Assembly (NCBI RefSeq): GCF_014203755.1
Contig: NZ_JACHJS010000001.1
Coordinates: forward strand, 6,324,001-6,388,000
Direction of reading: 5' to 3'
DNA from: Saccharothrix violaceirubra
GTDB lineage: Bacteria; Actinomycetota; Actinomycetes; Mycobacteriales; Pseudonocardiaceae
DNA: 64,000 nucleotides
The notes beneath the pieces are model-generated. The model saw nothing but the letters and a program-made list of their open reading frames with translations. It was not told the origin of the DNA and ran no database searches. The position numbers and the translations under genes are program-made. Shown here piece by piece: positions 9,034 to 19,800 of the stretch. Each line of letters opens with the position of its first letter. Positions within the stretch are counted from its first letter, which is position 1.

Positions 9034-9156
9034 GAACTCCCACTCCTCGGCACGATCCCCCGTAACGAACCTCGGTCCACCCTGCCCGATCGTTACCCCC
9101 GGTGTCACGCGCCGGAAGGCGATTTGTTCGTTAACAGCTACCGAGGACTGTGCCTA

Positions 9157-9651
9157 CTAGCCGTTTTCCACAGTTGACGCGCAGTCGCCGTCGGGCCACC
9201 ACTGGGCCAACGCGTCCAACGTCTCGTCGCCGAACGGGTTCACGCCCCGCCCCACCGCGAGCGTGTGCGCAAGGTGCACGTGCAGGCATTTCACCCGGTC
9301 CGGCATACCGCCGGCCGTGACCTGTGTGCCCAGCGACTCGATCGCGTCCCGCTCGGCCAGGTACGACTCGTGCGCCCGCAGGTACGCCGCGGCCAACTCC
9401 TCGTCCACGGCGAGGCGGTCGGTCATCTCCTTCATCAGACCGGCGCCCTCCAACCGGCTGACCAACGAGGTCAGCCGGGAGCACGTCAGGTAGTACAGGG
9501 TCGGGAACGGGGTCCCGTCCTCCAGCCTGGGGCTCGTCAGCACCACCGCCGGGTGCCCGCCGGGACACCGCGCCGCCACCGCGCGCATGCCGCGCGGCGT
9601 CCGCCCGAGCTGTGCCGCCACCGCGAGCCGGTCGGCCTCGCTCACCGTCAT
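9157..9651 (-). CDS. DUF501 family protein
   Basis: 164 residues, the length of actinobacterial DUF501 proteins (Rv1025 type). Recognisable stretches are RCPGGHPAVVLTSPRL, PTLYYLTCSRL and DRVKCLHVHLAHTLA. Three conserved Cys and paired His (CLHVHLAH) suggest metal binding, but no activity is known. ATG 9651 overlaps the ftsB stop as ATGA, so it is translated together with the division protein. The longer open frame on this strand is an extension over ftsB in another phase and is not coding. Confidence 0.88.
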   Translation of the reverse strand: MTVSEADRLAVAAQLGRTPRGMRAVAARCPGGHPAVVLTSPRLEDGTPFPTLYYLTCSRLTSLVSRLEGAGLMKEMTDRLAVDEELAAAYLRAHESYLAERDAIESLGTQVTAGGMPDRVKCLHVHLAHTLAVGRGVNPFGDETLDALAQWWPDGDCASTVENG

Positions 9652-10445
9652 TTCGCCGCCACCGAGTTCCACAACTGCTCGTACCACGCCTTGTCCTTCG
9701 CCGGCCCCGCGGCCGGTTTCCGGTCCTCCGGAGTCCGATTCTCGTCGCCGGGCAACTGCACGACGTAGGGGGTCTCGCCGGGCCGCACGTAGTGCAGCCG
9801 CTGCCGCGCCTCGATCTCCCGCCGGGCCGGGTCGGCGAGCTGTTCCTTGCGGTCGGCCAACCGGTCGACCTCGGCGCGCAACGCGTCCTGCTCGGCCGTG
9901 GCCTCGCGGAGTTCCTCGCGCTGCGCCAGGTAGGTCCGCAACGGGACGGCGATGCTCAACGCCAGGGCGCAGACCACCATGGCCAGCAACGCGGCCCGCC
10001 GGGTGCCCGTCATGCCGAACGCGCCACCGGTGCCCGCGCCCGCCCGCGTCCGCGCCCGGGACTGGGGCCGCCGGTTCGCGGCCCGCGCCGACTCGCGCCG
10101 CGCCTTGGCCTTGTCCCGAGCGCTCTTCGCACCGGAAGGCTTCGTACCGGACGACTTCCCGGTCCCGAGCACACCCCGGCTCTTGCCCTCGGGCGCCTTG
10201 TCCCGACCACCGCGACCGGTCCCGCCGGCCGGCGTCTTGGTCGTACCGCCCGTCACACCGCGACCGGTCTTGCCGCCGGAGATCCTGTCCCCGCCGGCTG
10301 GACCGCCGCGTGCCGCCTTGTCGCGTGCCGCCTTGTCGCGGGACGTCTTGTCCGAATCGCCCGCACGACCGGACCGTGCCCGGGACGAGCCCGCACGTCC
10401 GGTGCCGCGGCCTTTCGACCGGCCGTCCCCCCGACCCTCGCCCAC
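9648..10445 (-). CDS. ftsB: Cell division protein FtsB/DivIC-like (septum formation initiator)
   Basis: 265 residues. The last 125 form a normal FtsB/DivIC protein: one membrane helix (LLAMVVCALALSIAV), a heptad coiled coil (LAQREELREATAEQDALRAEV) and the conserved RLHYVRPGETPYVV end. FtsB links FtsQ and FtsL in the divisome. The first 140 residues are Lys/Arg/Gly-rich, low-complexity and cytoplasmic, much longer than in E. coli but in line with the extended N-termini of actinobacterial homologues. A start near the membrane segment cannot be ruled out. It lies between eno and DUF501, as in mycobacteria. Confidence 0.88.
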   Translation of the reverse strand: MGEGRGDGRSKGRGTGRAGSSRARSGRAGDSDKTSRDKAARDKAARGGPAGGDRISGGKTGRGVTGGTTKTPAGGTGRGGRDKAPEGKSRGVLGTGKSSGTKPSGAKSARDKAKARRESARAANRRPQSRARTRAGAGTGGAFGMTGTRRAALLAMVVCALALSIAVPLRTYLAQREELREATAEQDALRAEVDRLADRKEQLADPARREIEARQRLHYVRPGETPYVVQLPGDENRTPEDRKPAAGPAKDKAWYEQLWNSVAAK

Positions 10446-10578
10446 GTCGCTGCTCCCACGGTCGGCCCTGGACCGACCAGCGTCCGCGTGATCGGCATCC
10501 CGGCGGTCGCCCGGCCCGCACCGGGCCGATCGTCCGCCCGACCATTGTCCACGTGATCAGCCGGCCGGGGTCGCCGGT

Positions 10579-10610
10579 GCCGCTCCCGGCGCGGGCGTGC
10601 CGGGAGCGGC
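10579..10610 (-). terminator. Hairpin terminator after eno
   Basis: A perfect 12-bp stem (10579-10590 with 10599-10610, GCCGCTCCCGGC) and an 8-base loop lie 8 bases beyond the enolase stop. There is no U-tract, which is common in high-GC actinobacteria. It separates eno from ftsB, 134 bases further on. Confidence 0.65.
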
Positions 10611-10617
10611 CGGTCCG

Positions 10618-11913
<1,296 letters not shown>

Positions 11914-12113
11914 CTAGTCAGACCTTCTGCCGGTTACCGGCACGAGCCTAGTCGGCTCGCTTTCCGTCGCGTTCCCGCACCGGCAAGTATCTGTACCGGT
12001 TCCGAAGTGATGATCTCTTCGGGGTGATCCGGGCCTCTTCCGGACACCCTCGGGATTCCCCGTGGCGGGTCCTGTCATCCGGTCGGCTGTGGAGGAACAG
12101 CGGGGGGCGGAGG

Positions 12114-12119
12114 TAGCGT
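12114..12119 (+). promoter_or_regulatory. Putative -10 box of the TPR gene
   Basis: TAGCGT lies 10 bases before ATG 12130 with no ribosome-binding site in between, consistent with a nearly leaderless transcript. The divergent eno promoter must share this region. Confidence 0.35.
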
Positions 12120-12129
12120 TGATCGGACC

Positions 12130-12519
12130 ATGACGGACAGCACCTTCGACGCCTTCCGACAGGCCGAGGCGCTGCTCGCGGAACGCCGCCCGCTGGACGC
12201 GTTGCGCGCGCTGAGCGTCGTCCTCGAGGTGGCCGGTGACGAACCCAGCGTGCAACTGCTGGCGGGACGGGCCTACCTGGGCTCGGCCCAGTTCCAGCGC
12301 GCCGAGGAGGCGTTCCGCAAGGTCGTCGACCTGGACCCGAGCGACTACTACGCCCGGTTCGCCCTGGGTCGCACGCTCCAGCGGCAGAGCCGGCTCACCG
12401 AGGCGCTCGCCCAGTTCCGCATGGCCGCCGCGATGAACCCGACGCCCGAGTACCAGGAGGCGTTGGGCGAGGTCAGCGCACGGCTGGCCGTGGAACGGGA
12501 CCGCCGACCGGACCGCTGA
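12130..12519 (+). CDS. Small tetratricopeptide-repeat protein
   Basis: 129 residues, all alpha-helical. About three TPR units can be seen: FDAFRQAEALLAERRPLDAL, SVQLLAGRAYLGSAQFQRAE and DYYARFALGRTLQRQSRLTEA, each with the small/large residue pattern of TPR helices. Such single-domain proteins act as binding adaptors; the partner is unknown. It ends only 6 bases from the stop of the convergent lytic transglycosylase gene, with no hairpin between them. Confidence 0.85.
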   Translation: MTDSTFDAFRQAEALLAERRPLDALRALSVVLEVAGDEPSVQLLAGRAYLGSAQFQRAEEAFRKVVDLDPSDYYARFALGRTLQRQSRLTEALAQFRMAAAMNPTPEYQEALGEVSARLAVERDRRPDR

Positions 12520-12525
12520 CCCCGA

Positions 12526-13293
12526 TCAGGTGGTCGGCGGCGCCGAGGCCGCCTTGGCGTAGGCGTCGGCGCCGCTGAACACCTTGCGGCCGTACTCGAC
12601 CGAGTTGTTGTACGTCATCACGGCCTGCCACCAGCCCGCGCCCGTCGACAGGTCCTTGCCCGCGGCGCACAGGTAGTTGGCCGCGGCGAGGGCCGCGTCG
12701 TCGATGTTCTGCGGGTCGGGCGGCCGGCCGTCGCCGCTGGCCCGCACCGCGTAGATCGCCCACGTGGTGGGGATGAACTGCATCGGGCCGACGGCCCGGT
12801 CCCACCTGCCGTCGCCGTCGAGGACACCGCGGTCGCTGTCCTCGATCGCCCGCACGCCCGGCGAGCCGTCCAACGGGATGCCCACGATCGGGGACGACGG
12901 GCGGCCGTCCTCCCCGAGCGCCAGACCGCCGAGCGTGCCGTGGTGGGACTCGACCCGGCCGATCCCGGCCAGGGTCGCCCACGAGATGCGGCAGTCCGGG
13001 CTGGTCGCGCGGGTCTTCCGGTCGGCGTCCACGTACGCGCGCAGGGCCCGCGCCGGGATCTCGGTGCGGTCCGCCACGGCGGCGGTCCACTCGGTCGTGG
13101 ACTCGCCCGACGACGTGGCGGGCGCCGCGGCACCCGGTTCCACGTCCAACGCGGGGATCGCGAAACCCGACGACGGGCGGCGCTCCAGGGCGTCGAGCGC
13201 GTACGCCCCGCCCGCGGCGAGCAGCACCAGCGCGGCCACGACGAGGGCGACCCTGACCCACGGCGGGCGGGAGGACGAGGGCGGCGGTACCAC
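12526..13293 (-). CDS. Membrane-anchored lytic murein transglycosylase, LpqU-like
   Basis: 255 residues: one membrane segment (about 13-32), a short linker, and an MltB-type SLT domain with the catalytic Glu at residue 115 (GIGRVESHHG) and motifs RWDRAVGPMQFIPTTWAIYA and NYLCAAGKDL. It is a paralogue of the enzyme at 7.7-9.0 kb but lacks the Ser/Thr tail. Its place close to eno matches LpqU (Rv1022) next to eno in M. tuberculosis, though here no lipobox is present; it would be anchored by its membrane helix. Confidence 0.88.
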   Translation of the reverse strand: MVPPPSSSRPPWVRVALVVAALVLLAAGGAYALDALERRPSSGFAIPALDVEPGAAAPATSSGESTTEWTAAVADRTEIPARALRAYVDADRKTRATSPDCRISWATLAGIGRVESHHGTLGGLALGEDGRPSSPIVGIPLDGSPGVRAIEDSDRGVLDGDGRWDRAVGPMQFIPTTWAIYAVRASGDGRPPDPQNIDDAALAAANYLCAAGKDLSTGAGWWQAVMTYNNSVEYGRKVFSGADAYAKAASAPPTT

Positions 13294-13399
13294 GTCCGCC
13301 AGGCTACGTGTCGTCGGCGCCCACCGATCGTGAATGACCCGAAAGATTCAGCCGATTTGCCCGAATCCGCAGGTCATGTGACGTGTCCGTGCTGGACAT

Positions 13400-13418
13400 T
13401 AAGGGCAGGCGTGCCTAA
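13400..13418 (+). promoter_or_regulatory. Putative DtxR/IdeR iron box upstream of efeUOB
   Basis: TAAGGGCAGGCGTGCCTAA matches 13 of 19 positions of the DtxR/IdeR consensus TTAGGTTAGGCTAACCTAA, including both AGG/CCT half-site cores and the central AG-C. A second CCTAAG follows 18 bases after the first. It lies 41-59 bases before the efeU start, where an iron-loaded repressor would block transcription. That fits an iron-uptake operon. Confidence 0.65.
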
Positions 13419-13458
13419 GTTCGACAAGCCTAAGTTCACTTTCCGTGAGGACGACGCC

Positions 13459-14283
13459 GTGTTGGTCAGCAACGGGCTCATCGGACTGCGCGAGGGGCTC
13501 GAAGCGGCCCTCGTCGTCAGCATCCTGGTGGCCTTCCTGGTGAAGACCGACCGCCGCGACCGCCTGCCCTTCGTGTGGCTGGGTGTCGGGATCGCGGTGG
13601 TGCTGTCGGTGGGCTTCGGCGCGCTCGTCACGTTCACCACGGCCACGATGACGTTCGAGCAGCAGGAGGCGTTCGGCGGCGGGATGTCGCTGGTCGCGGT
13701 GGCCTTCGTGACCGGGATGATCTTCTGGATGCGCTCGACCGCCCGGACGATCGCGGCCGAACTGCGCGGGAAGATGGACCAGGCGCTCAAGGTGGGCCCG
13801 GCCGCCGTGGTCGTGCTGTCGTTCCTCGCGGTCGGCCGCGAAGGGCTGGAGACCGCGGTCTTCTTCTACTCCAGCGTGCAGAGCGCGGGCGTGGGGACGA
13901 CCCAGCCGCTGATCGGGTTCGTGGTCGGCATCGCCGCGGCCGTCGCGCTGGCGTACGGGCTCTACCGGGGCGCGATCCGCTTCGACCTGGGCAAGTTCTT
14001 CACCTGGACGGGTGCGCTGCTGGTGTTCGTGGCGGCGGGCGTGCTCGCGTACGGCCTGCACGACCTCCAGGAGGCCGCGATCCTGCCCGGCCTGAACACG
14101 CTCGCGTTCGACCTGAGCGACACCCTGCCCGAGGGCGAGTGGCTCGGCGCCCTGCTCAAGGGGATCTTCAACTACTCGCAGCGCACGTCGGTCCTCCAGG
14201 CCGTCGCGTGGGTCGCCTACGTCGCGATCGTGCTGCCGCTGTTCCTGATCAAGCCGCGGTCGCGGGCCGCGGGCGACAACTGA
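13459..14283 (+). CDS. efeU: Ferrous iron permease EfeU (FTR1 family)
   Basis: 274 residues with about seven membrane helices. Both FTR1 iron-binding REXXE-type motifs are present: LREGLEAALVV near the N-terminus and GREGLETAVFF in the fourth helix region. It moves iron across the cytoplasmic membrane. The frame is open far upstream; GTG 13459 is chosen because it gives the standard MLVSNGLIGLREGLE start and has GAGG 8 bases before it. The next in-frame GTG upstream, 13411, lies inside the iron box. First gene of efeUOB. Confidence 0.93.
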   Translation: MLVSNGLIGLREGLEAALVVSILVAFLVKTDRRDRLPFVWLGVGIAVVLSVGFGALVTFTTATMTFEQQEAFGGGMSLVAVAFVTGMIFWMRSTARTIAAELRGKMDQALKVGPAAVVVLSFLAVGREGLETAVFFYSSVQSAGVGTTQPLIGFVVGIAAAVALAYGLYRGAIRFDLGKFFTWTGALLVFVAAGVLAYGLHDLQEAAILPGLNTLAFDLSDTLPEGEWLGALLKGIFNYSQRTSVLQAVAWVAYVAIVLPLFLIKPRSRAAGDN

Positions 14284-14298
14284 AACCGGAGAACGACC

Positions 14299-15423
14299 GT
14301 GTCCACTGCCACCCGTAGCCTCGGCCTGGGTTCGCTGCTGTTGCTGCTCGCCGCGTGCGGCGGTGGCGGCGGCACCCCGTCCGCCGACGGCCCCATCGCG
14401 GTCGAGGCCACCGACGACGCGTGCAAGGTCGCCAAGAACACCGCCGGCACCGGCAACGTGACGTTCGAGGTGACCAACAAGGGCACCAAGGTCACCGAGT
14501 TCTACCTGTACGCCGAGGGCGACCGCATCCTCGGCGAGGTCGAGAACATCGGCCCCGGCCTGACCCGACGCCTGATCGTCGAGGTCACCGAGGCCGGCAA
14601 GCTCCAGACCGCGTGCAAGCCCGGCATGAAGGGCGACGGCATCCGCGCCGACTTCACCGTCACGGGCGACGCGAAGAAGGCCACCGACTCCGACGCCAAG
14701 CTGGCCGAGGCGACCAAGAGCTACCAGCGGTACGTGAACTCGCAGGCGGACAGCCTGCTGACCAAGACCACCGAGTTCGTCGACGCGGTCAAGGCGGGCA
14801 AGGTCGAGGACGCCAAGGCCCTGTTCCCGGTCTCGCGCACCTACTGGGAGCGGATCGAGCCGGTCGCGGAGAGCTTCGGCGACCTCGACCCGCGCATCGA
14901 CGGCCGCGAGGACGTGATCGAGGAGGGCCTGGAGTTCACCGGCTACCACCGCCTGGAGAAGGACCTGTGGGAGACCGGGCTCCAGCCCGACTCCGCCGCG
15001 ATCGCCGACAGACTGCTGACCGACGTGAAGGAGATCGTCGAGAAGGCCAAGGCCGTCGAGCTGACGCCGCTCCAGCTCGCCAACGGCGCGAAGGAACTGC
15101 TCGACGAGGTCGCCACCGGGAAGATCACCGGTGAGGAGGACCGCTACTCGCACACCGACCTGTGGGACTTCCGCGCCAACGTGGACGGCTCTCAGGCAGC
15201 CATCGCGGCGCTGCGCCCGGTGATCGCGGAGAAGGACGCGGCGCTGGCGGCGACCGTCGACGAGAAGTTCAAGGCACTGGACGCGCTGCTGGAGACCCAC
15301 CGCAAGGGCGACGGGTTCAAGCTCTACACCGAGTTGTCCGAGGCCGAGGTCAAGGCGTTGGCCGAGGCGGTGGACGCGCTCGGCGAGCCGATCAGCAAGG
15401 TGGCCGAGGTCGTGGCGCGATGA
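14299..15423 (+). CDS. efeO: Iron uptake lipoprotein EfeO (cupredoxin + M75 domains)
   Basis: 374 residues. The signal peptide MSTATRSLGLGSLLLLLAAC ends in a lipobox Cys followed by a Gly-rich spacer, so the protein is a lipoprotein. An N-terminal cupredoxin-like domain (about 30-125; GNVTFEVTNKGTKVTEFY) precedes the imelysin/M75 domain with its HxxE metal motif (GYHRLE) and HTDLWDFRANVDGSQ. It collects iron outside the membrane for EfeU. Starts 15 bases after efeU and overlaps efeB by 4 bases (ATGA). Confidence 0.94.
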   Translation: MSTATRSLGLGSLLLLLAACGGGGGTPSADGPIAVEATDDACKVAKNTAGTGNVTFEVTNKGTKVTEFYLYAEGDRILGEVENIGPGLTRRLIVEVTEAGKLQTACKPGMKGDGIRADFTVTGDAKKATDSDAKLAEATKSYQRYVNSQADSLLTKTTEFVDAVKAGKVEDAKALFPVSRTYWERIEPVAESFGDLDPRIDGREDVIEEGLEFTGYHRLEKDLWETGLQPDSAAIADRLLTDVKEIVEKAKAVELTPLQLANGAKELLDEVATGKITGEEDRYSHTDLWDFRANVDGSQAAIAALRPVIAEKDAALAATVDEKFKALDALLETHRKGDGFKLYTELSEAEVKALAEAVDALGEPISKVAEVVAR

Positions 15424-16667
15424 GCGGCATCCCGCGACGCAGGCTGTTCGGTTACGCCGGGGCGGGCGTCGCGCTGGCGGGTGCCGGCGCGGCGGTCGGC
15501 GCGCTGGCCGCGGCACCACCCGCCGTCCGGCCGGCGGCCTCGCTCGCGGACGCCGTGCCGTTCGACGGCGAACACCAGGCCGGGATCGTCACGCCCGCGC
15601 AGGACCGGATGCACTTCGTGGCGTTGGACGTGAAGACGACCAAGCGCGACGAACTCGTCGGGCTGCTCAAGGACTGGACGGTCGCGGCCCGCCGGATGAC
15701 CGAGGGCCGCGAGGCCGCCGAACTCGGCGCGGTCGGCGGTCGGCCCGAGGCGCCGCCGAAGGACACCGGCGAGGCGCTGGGCCTGGCCGCGTCCGCGTTG
15801 ACGCTCACGATCGGCTTCGGCCCGTCGCTGTTCGACGACCGGTTCGGTCTGAAGGACCTGCGGCCGGCGGGGTTGATCGACCTGCCCCGGTTCCCCCGCG
15901 ACGACCTCGACGAGCGGCGCAGCGGCGGCGACCTGTGCGTCCAGGCGTGCGCGAACGACCCGCAGGTGGCCGTGCACGCCATCCGCAACCTGGTGCGCAT
16001 CGGGTTCGGCCGGGTCGCGGTGCGGTGGTCGCAGCTCGGCTTCGGCCGGACGTCGTCCACGACCCGCGACCAGGCGACGCCGCGCAACCTGTTCGGGTTC
16101 AAGGACGGCACGAACAACATCAAGGCCGAGGACGCCGACGCGCTGCGCGACCACGTGTGGGTCACCGCGGACGATGGTCCGCGGTGGCTGGTCGGCGGCA
16201 CCTACCTGGTGGCCCGGCGCATCCGCATGCACGTGGAGATCTGGGACCGCACGTCGCTGGCCGAGCAGGAGGACCTGGTCGGCCGCACCAAGGGGTCGGG
16301 CGCGCCGCTGGGCCAGGTCGACGAGTTCGACCCGGTCGACCTGCATGTGCGGGGCGCGGGCGGGGCGCCGCGGATCGCGGCGGACGCGCACGTGCGGCTG
16401 GCCTCGGCCGAGTCCCTCGGCGGCGCGCGCATCCTGCGGCGCGGCTACAACTTCACCGACGGCACGGACGGGCTCGGCCACCTGGACGCGGGGCTGTTCT
16501 TCATCGCGTTCAACCGGGACACCGCGCGCCAGTTCGTGCCGATGCAGCAGGCACTGTCCACAAAGGACAGAATGATGGAGTACCTGGAGCACACCGGTTC
16601 CGGCCACTTCGCCGTGCCGCCGGGCGTGCGCGAGGGCGGCTACTGGGGCGACACGCTGTTCGCGTGA
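15420..16667 (+). CDS. efeB: Tat-exported DyP-type peroxidase EfeB
   Basis: 415 residues. The N-terminus has a Tat motif (PRRRLFGYAGAG) followed by a hydrophobic stretch, so the folded haem protein is exported. The DyP distal-face motif is GFKDGTNN (about residue 225) and the haem-pocket region includes RIRMHVEIWDRTSLAEQE and a C-terminal GLFFIAFNRD. EfeB is thought to oxidise ferrous iron or act on haem for the EfeUOB system. Start ATG 15420 overlaps the efeO stop. A hairpin follows 12 bases after the stop. Confidence 0.94.
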   Translation: MSGIPRRRLFGYAGAGVALAGAGAAVGALAAAPPAVRPAASLADAVPFDGEHQAGIVTPAQDRMHFVALDVKTTKRDELVGLLKDWTVAARRMTEGREAAELGAVGGRPEAPPKDTGEALGLAASALTLTIGFGPSLFDDRFGLKDLRPAGLIDLPRFPRDDLDERRSGGDLCVQACANDPQVAVHAIRNLVRIGFGRVAVRWSQLGFGRTSSTTRDQATPRNLFGFKDGTNNIKAEDADALRDHVWVTADDGPRWLVGGTYLVARRIRMHVEIWDRTSLAEQEDLVGRTKGSGAPLGQVDEFDPVDLHVRGAGGAPRIAADAHVRLASAESLGGARILRRGYNFTDGTDGLGHLDAGLFFIAFNRDTARQFVPMQQALSTKDRMMEYLEHTGSGHFAVPPGVREGGYWGDTLFA

Positions 16668-16679
16668 GGAGGACGGTCC

Positions 16680-16708
16680 GGGTCCGGGCGGCGCATGTGC
16701 CCGGACCC
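16680..16708 (+). terminator. Terminator of the efeUOB operon
   Basis: A perfect 10-bp stem (GGGTCCGGGC at 16680-16689 with 16699-16708) and 9-base loop follow efeB by 12 bases. It is the first of two hairpins between convergent efeB and the tricorn gene. Confidence 0.7.
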
Positions 16709-16779
16709 AAGCCGCCTCCGATCCACCGGACCGGAAGGCCGCCGCCGGCATCGGCCGGGCGACACCGACCCACGACCAC

Positions 16780-16815
16780 CACCGGTCCGGGCGCGGCACC
16801 GCGCCCGGACCGGTG
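16780..16815 (-). terminator. Terminator of the tricorn protease gene
   Basis: A perfect 17-bp stem (16780-16796 with 16799-16815) with a two-base gap lies 3 bases beyond the tricorn stop. It can also catch read-through from efeB on the plus strand. Confidence 0.75.
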
Positions 16816-16818
16816 TGC

Positions 16819-19800
16819 TCAGACCGTCGGCAGCTCCGGCGGCACGGCGGCCGGCCGCAGCTCCAACGCCTCCAGAGCCAGCCGGACGGCCGTGTCCAAC
16901 TGCGGGTCACGACCGGCCGCCCGATCCTGCGGCGTGATCACGACCTCCACGTCCGGGTCCACGCCGTGGTTCTCCAACCCCCACCCCACGCCGTCGATCC
17001 ACACCCCGTACTCGGGCTGGGTGACCACGGTGCCGTCGACCAGCGAGTGCCGCGGGTTGATCCCGATCACCCCGCCCCACGTGCGCGTGCCCACCAGCGG
17101 ACCGATGCCCAGCCGCTTGATCGCCGCGCTGACGATGTCGCCGTCGGACCCGGCGAACTCGTCGATCACCGTGACCACCGGACCGCGCGGCGCGTCGTTG
17201 GGGTAGCTGGTCGCCGTCGCCGTGTCGCGACCGCGCTGCGTCTCCCAGCCGATGACCTTGCGGCCCAGCTTCTCCACGACCAGCTCGGACGTGTGCCCGC
17301 CCGAGTTCTCCCGCACGTCGAGCACCACGGCCTCGTGCCGCAGCTCGACCCGCAGGTCCCGGTGCAGCTGGGCCCAACCCGACCCGACCATGTCCGGCAC
17401 GTGCAGGTAGCCCACCCGGTCGCCCGACAGCTCGCGCACGCGCGCCCGCCGGTCCGCGACCCACGCGTGGTAGCGCAACGCCCGGTCGTCGCCCAACGGC
17501 ACGACCACGACCCGGCGCGGCTCACCGCCGCCACCGGGCCGCACGGTCAGCTCCACCGGCTTGTCCGCCGTGCCGACCAGCAGCGGCGCGGGACCGCGCA
17601 GCGGGTCGACCTGGCGGCCGTCCACGGCCACGATCGCGTCGCCCGCGCGCACGGCCACCCCCGGCGCGGACAGCGGCGACCGGGCCGCCGGGTCCGACGT
17701 CTCGCCCGGGATCACCCGCACGACGCGCCACGCGCCGGACGCGTCGCGTTCCAGGTCGGCGCCGAGCAGGCCCACACCACGCCCGCGCCCGCCGCCGCCC
17801 GCCGGGTACACGTACGCGTGGGACGTGCCCGTCTCGCCCTGGACCTCCCACAGCAGGTCGACCAGGTCGCTGTAGCTGCCGATGCGGTCCAGCAGCGGCC
17901 GGTAGCGGTCGAGCACGCCCGCCCAGTCCAGGCCGCCCAGGTCGGCCCGCCAGAAGTGGTCGCGCATCAGGCGACCGGCCTCCGCGTACACCTGGCGCCA
18001 CTCGGCCGCCCGGTCCACCTCGACCCGGACGCGGGCCAGGTCGACGGAGATCGAGTCGTTGTCGTCGGCGTCGACCTTGCGGTCGGTCGGCACGACCCGC
18101 AGGTCGCCGCCGTCCTGCACGACCATGCGCTGGCCGTCGCCGGTGACCGCGAACGCGTCCACGCCGTCGGCCAGCGCGTCCGTGCGGGTCTTGGCCAGGT
18201 CGAACCGTTCGAGCACGGCCCGCGGCGGCCGGGACGTGGGACTGGCCTGGTTGTCGCCGAGCACGCCGCGCACCGCGCTGCGCAGCCACAGCAGGCCGCC
18301 CTTGGCCGCGGTGAGCCCCGAGTACCGCGCCGCCGCGACCGGCAGCGCCACGACCCGGTCGGCCAGACCCTCCAGGTCGACGACGGTGATCGGGTTGTCG
18401 TCGTCCTTGTCCTTCTCCTTGTCCGACGAGTCGTCGCCGACCGGGCGGCCCAGGCGCAGCGGGTCGAACGGGGACGGCGTGGTCGCGGCGAGCGTGACCA
18501 GGTGCGGCCGGGTGCCGGTGGGGAACGACAGGTCGAACACGTAGGCGTCGTAGACCGGGTCGAAGCTGCGCACGGACAGGAAGGCCAGGTAGCGGCCGTC
18601 CTCGGTGAACGTGGGCGAGGTGTCGGCGAACCGCAGCGGCGTGACGTCCACGACGGACAGGTCCGTGGTGTTGGTCATCCGGATGTGCCGCAGCGGCCAG
18701 GGACCCGGGTGCGACCAGGCCAGCCAGTTCGAGTCCGGGGAGAACGCGAGGTCGGACACCCACGGCCCGGCGTCGCGCAGCACCTCGCGCACCTCGCCGG
18801 ACTCGGCCTCCACGAGCAGCAGCCGGCCGTCGTGCGTGGCGACCGCCAGCCGCCGGCCGTCGGGCGAGACCTCCAGTTCGAGCACGCGCCCGAGCCGGCC
18901 GACCGCGACCCGGCGCGGCGTGTTGCCCGGCTCGACCCCGCCGACCGGCGAGAACTCCAGGCCCTCCTCGCCTTCCGCGTCGGTCACCCACACCACGCTG
19001 TCGCCGACCACGCGGGGCAGGCGGGCGCGCACGCCGGGCTGCTCGGCCAGCGCGCGCACCGGACCGTCCCGGTGGGTCACCCAGTGGACGGTCCCGCGCA
19101 CCTCGACCACGCTGGCGCGGCCGGACTTGTCGGGGTGGAAGTCCTCGGGGTGCGCGGAGACGTGCCGACGCCGGCGGGCGGTGCGCGGCCCGGCGAGCGC
19201 GACGTCGAGCCGGCGGGGTTCGGCGTCGAGGCCGTCGAGCAGCCACAGCTCGCCCGCGTGCTGGTAGACGACGCGTTCGCCGTCGGAGGTGGCGTTGCGG
19301 GCGTAGAACTCCTGCGCGCTGTGCCGGCGCAGGTCGGAGCCGTCGGGCGCGACGGAGTACACGCTGCCGACGCCGTCGTGGTCGGAGAGGAAGACCAGCC
19401 GGCCGCCGACCCACGTCGGGCTGGTGAGCGAGGACGTCAGGTGGTCGAGGACGCGGTGGAAGCCGTGGTCGGGTCCGGCGACCCACAGCTTGCCCGCGGC
19501 GCCGCCCCGGTACCGCTTCCAGGACGAGGGGTCGCGGCCGTAGACGGAGGTGACGACGACCTGCCCGTCCGGGCCGTGGTCGACGTCCTCGACCCAGCCG
19601 TAGGGCAGCCGGCGGGCGGGTCCGCCGTCGACCGGCACGGCGTGCGCCCACTGCCGGTTCCCGGTCGCCTGCCCGGCCGTGGTGACGGCGACGACGTCGC
19701 CCGCGGGCGTCCAGCCGCGCACGCCGGTGTACGTGTCGCCCCAGTAGGTGAGTCTGGTCGAAGGCCCGCCGTCGACCGGTGCGACGTGGACCTCGGGCGT

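Noticed and set aside
9034..9156. Cyclic di-AMP riboswitch before the Thr-tailed lytic transglycosylase
   Set aside because: The gap has AAATCGCC and CCGGGGG pieces, but it is too short for the full aptamer and lacks the conserved end.
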